A stretch of 64,000 bases of DNA from Candidatus Eisenbergiella merdigallinarum (GTDB lineage: Bacteria > Bacillota > Clostridia > Lachnospirales > Lachnospiraceae): NCBI GenBank assembly GCA_019119355.1, contig DWXE01000028.1:1-64000 (forward strand), read 5' to 3'. The notes beneath the pieces were generated by a model. It searched no databases. It saw only the letters and a list, made by a program, of their open reading frames with translations, and was not told where the DNA came from. Every line of letters begins with the position of its first letter. The stretch's first letter is position 1. Below, piece after piece: positions 24,454 to 32,409 of the stretch. Both the position numbers and the translations under genes were made by a program.

Positions 24454-25081
24454 AGCGCACCTCCTGTTTCTGGCTCCCCTTTAAAACAAGGGTAAGCCGT
24501 TTATAAAGCAGCATGGTAACGATACTGATACCAATTCCTTTCAGCAAATTGAAAGGAAAAGCATTGAATAATACCACATCAAGTTTTGTCTTGATAAAGG
24601 GGATAAATGCTCCAAAAGACGCAATCAGTTGGTCAAGCGGCATAAACGCTTCAAATACGGGAAGCAGAATAAAATAGTTGACAATCGCCGCTGTGATTCC
24701 CATTACGACGCTGGCGCTCAAACAGGCAATGATAGCTGTCTTTTTGGTTTTTCGCAATTTATAAATAATCCCGGCAGTTACAACAAAGCTGCTCCCCATG
24801 ATAAAATTGGCAAGTTCCCCGATACCGCCAGTAGAGGACGTAAGTAACTGCAAGGCATTTTTGACAAGTTCAATCAATACGCCCGATACGGGGCCGTATG
24901 CAAAGGCTCCGATCAGCGCGGGCAAGTCCGATAAATCCATTCTCGCAAATGACGGAGATAACGGAACCGGAAGTTCCAAAAAAGCGAGGACAAAGGATAT
25001 TGCCGAAAGTACGGCGGTCATTGTGAGCATACGCACATTCCGGATTGACGTTTTCTTTCGGATAGCTGCTGTTTTCTCCAT
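24380..25081 (-). CDS. ECF transporter S component, probably riboflavin (RibU-like)
   Basis: A 233-residue protein with five or six transmembrane helices. The pattern FARMDLSDLPALIGAFAYGP followed by VSGVLIELVKNALQLL is characteristic of RibU-type substrate-binding components that work with the shared EcfAAT module. Its neighbours are two FMN-binding proteins, which fits riboflavin or FMN uptake. The last 30 or so residues (from about LKGSQKQEV) read out of frame into the next gene, giving an unusual 74-base overlap; a small frameshift near the true stop is possible. No FMN riboswitch is visible upstream. Confidence 0.85.
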   Translation of the reverse strand: MEKTAAIRKKTSIRNVRMLTMTAVLSAISFVLAFLELPVPLSPSFARMDLSDLPALIGAFAYGPVSGVLIELVKNALQLLTSSTGGIGELANFIMGSSFVVTAGIIYKLRKTKKTAIIACLSASVVMGITAAIVNYFILLPVFEAFMPLDQLIASFGAFIPFIKTKLDVVLFNAFPFNLLKGIGISIVTMLLYKRLTLVLKGSQKQEVRYAGKRLSELYRGRNSFHCFCNRRQ

Positions 25082-25096
25082 GATTCTCCTGTCCGG

Positions 25097-25140
25097 ATAT
25101 GATTTAGATTAAGAACATGCCCCGCAAAGTCTGATGCTTG
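25097..25140 (-). other. Hairpin between flavin-protein gene and ECF gene
   Basis: On the minus strand GCCCTGCAA and TTGCGGGGC can pair over about nine positions with one G-U. No run of U follows, so it is more likely an mRNA-processing or stability hairpin than a full terminator. It lies between the 25176-25577 gene and the ECF S component, which may still be one transcript. Confidence 0.5.
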
Positions 25141-25175
25141 CAGGGCTGCTCCCGTCATATCCTCTCCCGTTCTTT

Positions 25176-25577
25176 TTACAGACTGTATTCTGTCGGCGGA
25201 TTGCCGGAGAAGTCGGCAATTACCGCGTGGGCGTTCTTCAAATAGAACACTTCAAAGATTGGATTTGCCGCTTCCCCGTACTGTCCTTTGACAATCGGAT
25301 TCTGAATACACATTTCCTTGACTGCCATGTTGTTCTCGAAAACGGCTTCCCCGTTCAGACGAATCCAGGCATAGGACGGGCTGGAAACGGACACCTCAAC
25401 CGCAGGATTTTCCTGCATATCCTTATAGACTTCTTTCTGGTTGTTGGTGCAGAACCAAAGCCTTCCGTCCATTTCCCCGGCAAACATGAAGGGGCGGCAT
25501 TTCGCCTTTCCGTCACGGCCTACGGTAGCCAGATACTGTACGGGATTCTCCTGCAAAAATTTTACGACTTCATTCAT
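25176..25577 (-). CDS. PPOX-family FMN-binding protein
   Basis: A 133-residue split-barrel flavoprotein: VQYLATVGRDGKAKCRPFMF, DGRLWFCTNNQKEVYKDMQENP, AWIRLNGEAVFENN and a C-terminal FYLKNAHAVIADFSG. Such small proteins bind FMN or F420-like cofactors and reduce or oxidise small molecules. The start was placed at the ATG after AGGAGGTATTTATC; a longer reading lacks a ribosome site and runs over the promoter. It is the first gene downstream of the HxlR-type divergent control region, so its level is probably set by that regulator. Confidence 0.9.
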   Translation of the reverse strand: MNEVVKFLQENPVQYLATVGRDGKAKCRPFMFAGEMDGRLWFCTNNQKEVYKDMQENPAVEVSVSSPSYAWIRLNGEAVFENNMAVKEMCIQNPIVKGQYGEAANPIFEVFYLKNAHAVIADFSGNPPTEYSL

Positions 25578-25607
25578 GATAAATACCTCCTGTGTTTTTA
25601 TGAATTC

Positions 25608-25654
25608 ATTGTAATCTTCTTTGGATTGACTGTGAAGTAAGCACAATATTGTGC
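25608..25654 (-). promoter_or_regulatory. Promoter and palindromic operator of the flavin/sirtuin operon
   Basis: On the minus strand TTCACA (25631-25636), 17 bases, TACAAT (25608-25613). Just upstream, 25641-25654 is the perfect 14-base palindrome GCACAATATTGTGC, and 25659-25674 holds GTTACC-N4-GGTAAC. Both are placed where an HxlR-type dimer could bind to sense and control transcription. Confidence 0.7.
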
Positions 25655-25771
25655 CATAGTTACCCGCTGGTAACGGTTAGAATTTGCCGTTCTGATTCTG
25701 CCATGTGGATTCCTCTGCGATCGTTTCCATTACGTCCCAAAGATGTTTTTTCAAGCTTCGGATCGCCCGTA

Positions 25772-25800
25772 TTGCACTCCGTATTTTTCAGTGTTATAAT
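25772..25800 (+). promoter_or_regulatory. Promoter of the HxlR-type regulator
   Basis: TTGCAC (25772-25777), 17 bases, TATAAT (25795-25800). It lies 78 bases before the regulator's start codon and faces away from the flavoprotein promoter. Confidence 0.75.
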
Positions 25801-25878
25801 GAGCGTATCATCTATTTGGGAGTCAAACATCTTTAAGGAATATACTATCTGTTTTGAAACTTTTGAAGGAGCGACACG

Positions 25879-26205
25879 ATGCAGCAAAGGAAAGAATTAC
25901 CTGCCTGCCCAGTAGAAACAACGCTTATGCTCATTGGAGATAAGTGGAAAGTCCTTATTTTGCGCGACTTAATGCCCGGAACAAAGCGGTTCGGGGAACT
26001 CAAAAAATCCATTGGCAGTGTATCGCAAAAAGTTTTAACCGCCCAGCTTCGGGACATGGAAGAAATGGGACTTGTCAATCGTCAGGTGTACGCAGAAGTT
26101 CCGCCGCGGGTAGAATACAGTCTTACAAATTTGGGTAAAAGCCTAAAGCCTATCCTTGACGCCATGTGGACGTGGGGTGAGGGCTACAAAGCACAAAACA
26201 GTTAA
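25879..26205 (+). CDS. HxlR-family winged-helix regulator
   Basis: A 108-residue regulator with the full family pattern: ACPVETTLMLIGDKWKVLIL, RFGELKKSIGSVSQKVLTAQLRDMEEMGLV and EVPPRVEYSLTNLGKSLKPI. The single early cysteine (CPVE) is typical of members that sense oxidative, electrophile or metal stress. The start follows GAAGGAGCGACACG. It is divergent from the flavoprotein/ECF/sirtuin operon, separated by 300 bases with palindromes, and is its likely regulator. Confidence 0.92.
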   Translation: MQQRKELPACPVETTLMLIGDKWKVLILRDLMPGTKRFGELKKSIGSVSQKVLTAQLRDMEEMGLVNRQVYAEVPPRVEYSLTNLGKSLKPILDAMWTWGEGYKAQNS

Positions 26206-26209
26206 AAAC

Positions 26210-26246
26210 AGCGGGGCAGCTTTCAAAGTCTGCTCCGCTATTTTTC
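26210..26246 (+). terminator. Terminator of the HxlR gene
   Basis: AGCGGGGCAG (26210-26219) pairs with CTGCTCCGCT (26230-26239) with one G-U, followed by ATTTTTC. It lies directly after the stop codon. Confidence 0.8.
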
Positions 26247-26329
26247 GGGAATAGAGGGCTACTGTCTATTAAATTCCCGTGTGTTACTTTACGGCACATA
26301 AGCGTTGCCCGCGAGGATGAATCGCCCTG

Positions 26330-26358
26330 TTGTATTTTGCCGTCAAACTGTGTAAAAT
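26330..26358 (+). promoter_or_regulatory. Promoter of the DUF212 gene
   Basis: TTGTAT (26330-26335), 17 bases, TAAAAT (26353-26358), 46 bases before the chosen start. The position argues against an earlier in-frame ATG at 26330. Confidence 0.6.
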
Positions 26359-26404
26359 GGTAACAGGGGAAAACGTTCCGATAAAAACGACGAGGGGATA
26401 CGAC

Positions 26405-26863
26405 ATGGAATTTCTCAGCGATCTGCTTCAAAACAGGGTATTCATGGCAGCCGTCATGGGCTGGCTGGTAGCCCAGGTACTCAAAACCATCATCGACATG
26501 TGCATCAACAAGAGCTTCGATCCGGAGCGGCTTGTGGGCAGCGGAGGCATGCCCAGCTCCCATTCGGCCACGGTCTGCGCCCTGGCCACCGCCGCCGGCA
26601 TCGAATACGGCAGCGGCAGCTTTCAGTTCGCCGTCTCCGCCATCCTGGCCATCATCGTCATGTACGACGCCCGCGGCGTCCGCCGGGAGGCCGGCCTGCA
26701 GGCTCAGGTCCTCAACGAGATGATCGCCTTCTTTCAGAATATGGGAAAATCCGTCTCCTATGAGGAACAGCTCAAGGAGCTCATCGGCCACACCCCTCTC
26801 CAGGTGACTGCCGGCGCCATTCTGGGCATCCTCATCGCAGTTCTCTATTGCCTGTACCTTTAA
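26405..26863 (+). CDS. Divergent PAP2-family (DUF212) membrane protein
   Basis: A 152-residue membrane protein with about four hydrophobic segments. GSGGMPSSHSATVCALATA and IVMYDARGVRREAGLQAQ contain the SSHS and DxxGVRR signatures of the DUF212 group, which is related to acid phosphatases and vanadium haloperoxidases. It may act on a membrane phosphate ester such as undecaprenyl pyrophosphate. The start follows GAGGGGATACGAC. It is GC-rich, unlike the AT-rich genes on both sides, so it looks like part of the ancestral backbone. Confidence 0.9.
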   Translation: MEFLSDLLQNRVFMAAVMGWLVAQVLKTIIDMCINKSFDPERLVGSGGMPSSHSATVCALATAAGIEYGSGSFQFAVSAILAIIVMYDARGVRREAGLQAQVLNEMIAFFQNMGKSVSYEEQLKELIGHTPLQVTAGAILGILIAVLYCLYL

Positions 26864-26904
26864 TTTTCAACGGCAGGCGGCAAAACGATATCGAAGCGGT
26901 TTTA

Positions 26905-26953
26905 AAACGGCTCCCTTCCGGAAAGGCGGAAGAAGGAGCCGTTTCGATTTTTT
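26905..26953 (+). terminator. Terminator of the DUF212 gene
   Basis: AAACGGCTCC (26905-26914) pairs with GGAGCCGTTT (26935-26944) and is followed after three bases by TTTTTT. The 20-base loop contains a second small stem. Confidence 0.85.
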
Positions 26954-27038
26954 GATTTTCAGAACTATTTGAGATAAGTTACATTGTCTGAACGATTCCT
27001 TTTGTTGCTTTCCAGACCTTCCAACGGGTAGCCTGTCA

Positions 27039-27201
27039 ACACGCCGACGAGAGGAATATATCCTTCCTCCAAAAGTAGAATACTCGCTTACTGATTTGGG
27101 CAAAGCGATAGACCCGGCTTTACAGGCATTGGGGAATTGGGGGAATAAAGCATATGCGCTGAACAAATTCATGGCACAGGAGAATCCGTTCTGCGAATAA
27201 C
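27039..27201 (+). pseudogene. HxlR-family regulator remnant
   Basis: From 27051 the plus strand reads EEYILPPKVEYSLTDLGKAI, then DPALQALGNWGNKAYALNKF, then a short tail to TAA. This is the C-terminal third of an HxlR regulator (compare VPPRVEYSLTNLG in the intact one at 25879). No start or DNA-binding helix is present upstream, and the frame shifts before 27051. It is a second, decayed copy of the family. Confidence 0.85.
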
Positions 27202-27301
27202 ACAGAATTTTCACAACGACCTGATAAGATTGATGCAGAACGAAAAAGGACATCGTGTGGGAGGAAAACGACATGAGCCAGAAAAAAGTGGATCTTCCCG
27301 C

Positions 27302-28055
27302 TCACTTTTCAAATTCTTTTGCCACTTCTTTCAGCAGCTCCCTGATCGGCAAATGCTGCGGACAGGCCTGCTCGCATTTCCCGCACTGCACACAATCGGA
27401 CGCTTTTCCTTTCCCTCCTGCGGTATGTACGACGCTGTAATAATAATCCGCGTTCCAGTCATGATGAATGCGCTTTGCGTTCATGACCGCAAACAAATCG
27501 GGAATGGAAATCTTTTTCGGGCAGCCCGCCGTACAATAGCGGCAGGAAGTGCATGAAATAAAATTCATGGAGCGGAAGATGTCGCGCACTTTTTCGACGG
27601 CCTCCATCTCTTTCCCGTCAAGCGGTTTGAAGTCCTTCATGTAGCCGACGTTATCCTCCATCTGTTCCATGTCGCTCATGCCGGACAACACCATCAGGAT
27701 GCCTTCAAATCCGGCGGCAAAACGAATTGCATAGCTCGCATGAGAACCTCCATTCAGATGATCCAGCACCGTTTTCGCCTGCTCCGGAAGACGAACGAGA
27801 TTTCCTCCCTTTACCGGCTCCATGACAATAACCGGCTTTCCGTGTTTCCGGCAGACCTCATAACACTTGCGGCTTTCTATGGCCGGGTCGTTATAGTCCA
27901 GATAATTCCACATAGCCATGCGCCGTATCGAAATAATTGAATCCATTTTCGATGAAATAATCGACCATGCGGCACATTTCTTTTTCATCCACTTCGCTGC
28001 CGCACATCGGCAGACGCATACAGCCAAACCCAAAATTTTTCTTAATCCGTTCCAT
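27302..28055 (-). pseudogene. Aldo/keto reductase with 4Fe-4S tail, internally deleted
   Basis: An N-terminal piece starts at 28055 after GGAGGTGCACTTT and reads MERIKKNFGFGCMRLPMCGS to NYFDTAHGY in frame one. The sequence then jumps to NYLDYNDPAIESRKCYEVCR in another frame, followed by KPVIVMEPVKGGNLV and a ferredoxin tail with CTSCRYCTAGCPKK and CVQCGKCEQACPQH. In intact family members about a hundred residues of the barrel, including the catalytic Tyr/Lys region's partners, lie between the two halves. A deletion that also shifts the frame is the simplest explanation. Confidence 0.88.
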
Positions 28056-28088
28056 AAAGTGCACCTCCCATACCCATTATAAGATCGC

Positions 28089-28200
28089 CCGACTTTCGAA
28101 TAAGTTTTTCTAATTTGAAAATTTATCCTTCAAAATATCCGCGAATTCTTCCACATAAAGAAAATCTCCCCCAAATCCTTCGTTTTTCTTCATACTTCCG
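28089..28200 (-). pseudogene. Short remnant peptide of unknown origin
   Basis: The minus strand encodes MKKNEGFGGDFLYVEEFADI then LKDKFSN and a stop, with a preceding DGS in frame and stops further upstream. No ribosome site is seen. It looks like the C-terminal end of a lost gene, possibly a regulator linked to the neighbouring reductase, but I do not recognise the family. Confidence 0.35.
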
Positions 28201-28406
28201 TCAAGGAACAGTCACATTTTTCCCGTAAGATAAGAGCATCACAAGGGAGAAAGGAGGCGGAGCGAAGGTACATTTCTGAATTGATTACGCACACCTGAAA
28301 GACCGCAGGGAACGGCCTGCGGCGTCATGAGGCAGTTACCCTTCCTCATTCATTACCACACCGGGCTGCGCTTTTCCTCCCCCAATGAAAGCGCAGCCCG
28401 GTTTTT
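28200..28406 (+). ncRNA. Candidate structured RNA ending in an orphan terminator
   Basis: The region has no open frame but shows a hairpin CCGCAGG/CCTGCGG (28303-28309 with 28316-28322) and a perfect 14-bp terminator stem CCGGGCTGCGCTTT/AAAGCGCAGCCCGG (28361-28374 with 28388-28401) followed by TTTTT. No plus-strand gene precedes it. A TAAGAT sequence at about 28210 could be a -10 element. It may be a small RNA or a leftover terminator; the family is not recognised. Confidence 0.45.
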
Positions 28407-28421
28407 GTGCGGTATTCCCAT

Positions 28422-30089
28422 TCACCGAACCGCTTCCAGCTCATACAGATCGCAGTACAAAAGCTCCCGGACCTTTCTGGTACGGACTTCACCGCCCATC
28501 CCCTCCGCCACCGCTTCCAGTGCCGCGTCCGAATCGTCGCTCCGGGCCGCGTACACCAGCACCCTGGGAGCGGATTCGATGCGTTCGTCGGAAATGGGCG
28601 ACAGGTCGGCCAGGCTGGCAAAATAGATTTCGTCATACTGCATCAGCTCCAGGGAATCGTCCCAGATCATCCAGGCCAGGTTCCCGTTATACCAGTACAC
28701 CGTCGGTACGGAGCGGTTCTCGGCTGCAAAGGCGATATTGTCGGCGTCTTCCTCATATAAAAACAGAACCCTGCCTCCGGCCAGCCCCCGCAGCTCTCCC
28801 GCCGCGATGAGCAGAATCAGAAGCGCAGTTACGGCGTTCAGCGCCAGGCAGGCCGCCCCCTGCGCCGCAGACCATTTCGCCCCGATCTGCCTGCCGATCC
28901 GGGCCGTACAATATCCCAGCAGGCATACCGCCAGCAGATGCAGGAGCCCGTAGACGGGGATCTGATAGCGGTTTGCCTCTTCCGCCGTCAGAAGGGCCGT
29001 CTTTGTCACCACCAGAAAATATCCCGTCGCCGCCGCGGCCGGCACCAGGAACATCCGATACCGGTCCAGGAAGCGCCCCATGGGCATCCGCTTTCCCCCG
29101 ATGCGGCGCGCCAGCCCCGCCCCGGTCAAGAGAAGCAGAATCAGGATCAGCAAAAAGGCTGGCAGGCAGGAGCCGAAGCCGTATTCGTCGAGCAGGCCCG
29201 CAAAAAAGCGGAATCTTCCCAGGGTATTGGAGAGGTCAAAAAACGCCCCCATGGCCTCCGTGCCCCGATATCCCCGGAAAATGTGCCCCAGGCAGGCGGG
29301 ATAGGAAAGAACCGCCAGGATCATGGCGCCGATCACCGCGGCGGCGTACGCGAAACAATCCCGCCATTTCTTTCCCCAGCTCTTATGCTCCTCCTGTTCG
29401 AAGAGCAGGTAGCACTCCATGGCCGCCGCCAGGAAAAAGAGATAGACGGCGAAGTAGTAATGGGTCAGAAATCCCAGATAGACCGTGACGGCCGCCGGGA
29501 TGTAAAAACGCCATCCCCTTCTGCGCGTTTCAAGCGCCTTTACGTGCAGCCAGGTCAGCAGCAGGATCCAGAACCCCAACAGCATGTACATCCGCACCAG
29601 CGCTACGCCGCTTAAGATGGCCGGACAAAATCCGTAGAGCAGACAGCTGCCCAGCACGATCTCCTTCTTTTTCCCGCTGATTTTCCAGGCCAGCAGCGCC
29701 ACAAGGCACCAGCTCCCCGCGAAAAACAGAAGATTCAGCGCCAGTCCGGACCACTTCGTAAAGATTCCCAGCGTCAGCGAACAGACGGCGTGCAGCAGCA
29801 GGTAATAGACCGGCGGGTGCACGTCGTAGGTCTGCATCCGGACCACGTCCCGGAAGCGAAACCGCTCTTCCGGAAGCACCTGAAACTCGTTTCGGATGGA
29901 TTCTCCGGTCTTCCATTCCCGGTCCGAAGGCGCCAGCCCGACGCTCACATTGGAGGAATAATAAGAATAATATTCATCGTAGTGGAACCCCGTTTTTTTC
30001 ATACAAAAACAGAATGCTGCAATCGCTTGCAGCATCAAAAGGAGTCCCAAAATCCACAGAAAGGTCCTTCTTCGTTCTGTTTTTCCCAT
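28422..30089 (-). CDS. GT39-like membrane glycosyltransferase (ArnT/PMT type)
   Basis: A 555-residue GT-C protein with about eleven transmembrane segments. The first extracytoplasmic loop carries FHYDEYYSYY, the acidic motif typical of dolichyl-phosphate-mannose mannosyltransferase-like enzymes, and MQTYDVHPPVYYLLLHAVCS, the DxHPPxYY motif of the same family. The C-terminal about 90 residues are soluble. Such enzymes use a polyprenyl-phosphate sugar outside the membrane. The start has GAGGAAGAGCGGAT upstream. It lies directly after rfbD in the same transcript, so a rhamnose or other deoxysugar role is possible but not shown. Confidence 0.85.
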   Translation of the reverse strand: MGKTERRRTFLWILGLLLMLQAIAAFCFCMKKTGFHYDEYYSYYSSNVSVGLAPSDREWKTGESIRNEFQVLPEERFRFRDVVRMQTYDVHPPVYYLLLHAVCSLTLGIFTKWSGLALNLLFFAGSWCLVALLAWKISGKKKEIVLGSCLLYGFCPAILSGVALVRMYMLLGFWILLLTWLHVKALETRRRGWRFYIPAAVTVYLGFLTHYYFAVYLFFLAAAMECYLLFEQEEHKSWGKKWRDCFAYAAAVIGAMILAVLSYPACLGHIFRGYRGTEAMGAFFDLSNTLGRFRFFAGLLDEYGFGSCLPAFLLILILLLLTGAGLARRIGGKRMPMGRFLDRYRMFLVPAAAATGYFLVVTKTALLTAEEANRYQIPVYGLLHLLAVCLLGYCTARIGRQIGAKWSAAQGAACLALNAVTALLILLIAAGELRGLAGGRVLFLYEEDADNIAFAAENRSVPTVYWYNGNLAWMIWDDSLELMQYDEIYFASLADLSPISDERIESAPRVLVYAARSDDSDAALEAVAEGMGGEVRTRKVRELLYCDLYELEAVR

Positions 30090-30101
30090 ATCCGCTCTTC
30101 C

Positions 30102-30944
30102 TCACAGGGTTTTCATATAAACGGCGATGGCATCGTGCCAGTCCGCAAAGGCGAAGTCCGTGGTCAGGCGGAACATCCGGTTGTCCAGCACGGAATAGGC
30201 CGGACGGGGCGCGGGCGCGCCGTATTCTTCCGTGGTGATCGCCTCTACGCGGGTATCCTTCCCTGCCAGGCGAAAGACCTCCCTGGCAAAATCGGCCCAG
30301 CTGGTACTGCCCTCGCAGGTGGCGTGGAACAGTCCGTAATTTTCCGAAAACAGGAGCGCGTCGATGGCCTTCGTCAGCTCCACGGTGCTGGTCGGGGAAC
30401 CGAACTGGTCGCCCACCACCCGGACCGCGTCGTTGGTCTCGGACAGGCGCAGCATGGTCCTGGCGAAATTCTTCCCGTCTCCATACAGCCAGGCCGTGCG
30501 CAGGATGAACCAGCGGTCCGCAAACTGCTTCACGAACTCTTCCCCCGCGAGCTTGGTGGAACCGTATGCGCCCATGGGGTTGGTGGGATCCGTCTCCACA
30601 TAGGGAGTCGTTTTCGTCCCGTCGAACACGTAGTCCGTGGAGATGTGCACCAGCTTCGCCCCGGTCTCCCTGGACGCGATGGCCAGATTGCGGGCGCCGA
30701 TGGCGTTGATGGCAAACGCCTTCTCATACTGGGATTCGCAGGCGTCCACCGCCGTGTGCGCCGCGCAGTTGACGATGGCGTAGGGCTTCACCTCCCGCGC
30801 CAGCCGCATCACCGCGTCGATATCGGTGATATCCAGTTCCGCCACATCCGTGTTCACAAAGCTGATGTCGGACGCGTTCCCGTAATATTCGTTCACCGCA
30901 CGGCCCAGCTGGCCGTTGCATCCTGTCACGATAATTTTTTTCAT
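30102..30944 (-). CDS. rfbD: dTDP-4-dehydrorhamnose reductase
   Basis: A 280-residue short-chain dehydrogenase that makes dTDP-L-rhamnose, the last step of the pathway. It has KIIVTGCNGQLGRAV, VNCAAHTAVDACE, VHISTDYVFDGTK, YVETDPTNPMGAYGSTKLAGE (YxxxK) and ILRTAWLYG, all typical. The start was set at the ATG after AGGAGGCGAAT; a longer reading has no ribosome site. The other three rhamnose genes are not in the window and are presumably elsewhere. The next gene is a GT39-like transferase. Confidence 0.94.
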   Translation of the reverse strand: MKKIIVTGCNGQLGRAVNEYYGNASDISFVNTDVAELDITDIDAVMRLAREVKPYAIVNCAAHTAVDACESQYEKAFAINAIGARNLAIASRETGAKLVHISTDYVFDGTKTTPYVETDPTNPMGAYGSTKLAGEEFVKQFADRWFILRTAWLYGDGKNFARTMLRLSETNDAVRVVGDQFGSPTSTVELTKAIDALLFSENYGLFHATCEGSTSWADFAREVFRLAGKDTRVEAITTEEYGAPAPRPAYSVLDNRMFRLTTDFAFADWHDAIAVYMKTL

Positions 30945-31065
30945 ATTCGCCTCCTGAAATGATCGTCTCGATTGCATTCATGGGTATTTTACCATTCTCC
31001 GGGCCATTTTACCACCTTCTGACGAATTTTCCCAGAAAAAAGGCCTCGAAAAAAGTTTTTTTATA

Positions 31066-31094
31066 GTGACAAACTTTTTTCCGTGGGATATAAT
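31066..31094 (+). promoter_or_regulatory. Promoter of the YerB-like lipoprotein gene
   Basis: GTGACA (31066-31071), 17 bases, TATAAT (31089-31094), about 80 bases before the start codon. Confidence 0.8.
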
Positions 31095-31175
31095 CAGAAC
31101 TATGGCGCGGTTTTTGGCGGACTGCCGGAAAACCCCGCAACCGATTTGAACGAAGAGAGAAAGTGAGGATGTTAC

Positions 31176-32336
31176 ATGAAAAAACTGGCTGTACTTCTAT
31201 TGACAGGTCTTGCATGTGCTACCCTGCTGTTTGGCTGCGGCAATAACGACGAAAATGTGGAAACCGTAGCGATCAACGAAGTGGAGAGCGCCCCCGCGAC
31301 GACCGTCGAAACGGAAGCAGAGACCGAAACCGCCGCAGAGGAAGACGTTCCTCCGGAAGAGGGCATGGTGCGCAGCCCCCTGACCAACGAATGGATCAGC
31401 GGCGATATCGCGGATCAGCGTCCCATCGCGGTGATGATCCCCAACGAGAATGCCGCCCTGCCGCATTACAATCTTTCCAACGCGGATATTCTTTATGAAT
31501 GCAACGTGGAAGGCAACATGACGAGGCTGATGGCCGTCTTCAAGGACTGGGAAAACCTGGACCGGATCGGCAATATCAGAAGCTGCCGCGACTACTATGT
31601 TTACTGGGCGAAGGAATGGGATGCGATTTACTGCCACATCGGCGGCCCTTTCTACATCCTGGACATCATCAACGATCCCACCACGGACAACATCACCGAA
31701 GCCGTTCTGGCCAGCGATAACAGCCAGAAAAAGGGGCTGTATGCCAACGCTTTCACCCGCGTCACCGACCGGAAAGCGCCTCATAACGCCTACATCAGCG
31801 GCGAAGGCGTCTTAAAGGCCATCGACGCGCTGGATTACTCCAGAACCTACACGGAAAACTACGAGGGCGATCACTTCAAGTTCGCTTCCGAAAGCAATCC
31901 CAATACGCTGGAGCAGTACGAAGATACCATCCCCGCCTCCAAAATCGATCTGGCGGGCGCGTATAAGATCACGAAGACCTACTTCGAGTACAACGAAGAG
32001 GACGGCCTGTACTATCGCTTCCAGGGGATGCAGAGCGGGGACAAGGCCCACATGGACGCCGCCACCGGCGAGCAGCTGGCCTTCAAGAACATCCTGATCC
32101 AGTACGCTCATTATGAGACCAGAGACGACAAGGGTTATCTGGCGTTCCAGTGCCACGACGACACCAAGGACGGCTACTATTTCACCAACGGCAAGGGAAT
32201 CCACGTAACCTGGAAGAAGGATTCCGACTACGGCGCCACCAAATTCTATGACGACAACGGCAACGAAATCGAACTGAACACGGGCAAGACCAACATCTGC
32301 ATCCTGGAGGACGGCAAGACCTTCGACGCGGAGTAA
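31176..32336 (+). CDS. DUF3048 (YerB-like) lipoprotein
   Basis: A 386-residue exported protein. The N-terminus KKLAVLLLTGLACATLLFGC is a lipoprotein signal with the lipobox ending at Cys21. A Thr/Glu-rich linker (about 25-62) follows, then the DUF3048 domain: SPLTNEWISGDIADQRPIAV, ALPHYNLSNADILYE, YVYWAKEWDAIYCHIGGPFY and the C-terminal QYAHYETRDDKGYLAFQCHD. Function in the family is unknown; it acts at the cell surface. The gene stands alone with its own promoter and terminator. Confidence 0.9.
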   Translation: MKKLAVLLLTGLACATLLFGCGNNDENVETVAINEVESAPATTVETEAETETAAEEDVPPEEGMVRSPLTNEWISGDIADQRPIAVMIPNENAALPHYNLSNADILYECNVEGNMTRLMAVFKDWENLDRIGNIRSCRDYYVYWAKEWDAIYCHIGGPFYILDIINDPTTDNITEAVLASDNSQKKGLYANAFTRVTDRKAPHNAYISGEGVLKAIDALDYSRTYTENYEGDHFKFASESNPNTLEQYEDTIPASKIDLAGAYKITKTYFEYNEEDGLYYRFQGMQSGDKAHMDAATGEQLAFKNILIQYAHYETRDDKGYLAFQCHDDTKDGYYFTNGKGIHVTWKKDSDYGATKFYDDNGNEIELNTGKTNICILEDGKTFDAE

Positions 32337-32353
32337 GGGATCCCGAAAAAAAG

Positions 32354-32389
32354 CGGACATCAGCAGGATTGCTGGTGTCCGTTCTTTTT
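32354..32389 (+). terminator. Bidirectional terminator
   Basis: CGGACATCAGCA (32354-32365) pairs with TGCTGGTGTCCG (32370-32381) with one G-U, followed by TTCTTTTT. A run of A just before the stem gives a matching U-tract on the minus strand, so it can also end the minus-strand gene at 32410. Confidence 0.85.
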
Positions 32390-32409
32390 GCTGTAAACAG
32401 GGCTCTGTG

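Noticed and set aside
25082-25175. FMN riboswitch before the RibU-like gene
   Set aside because: The region is only about 95 bases and I could not see the conserved FMN-element helices; only a simple hairpin is present.
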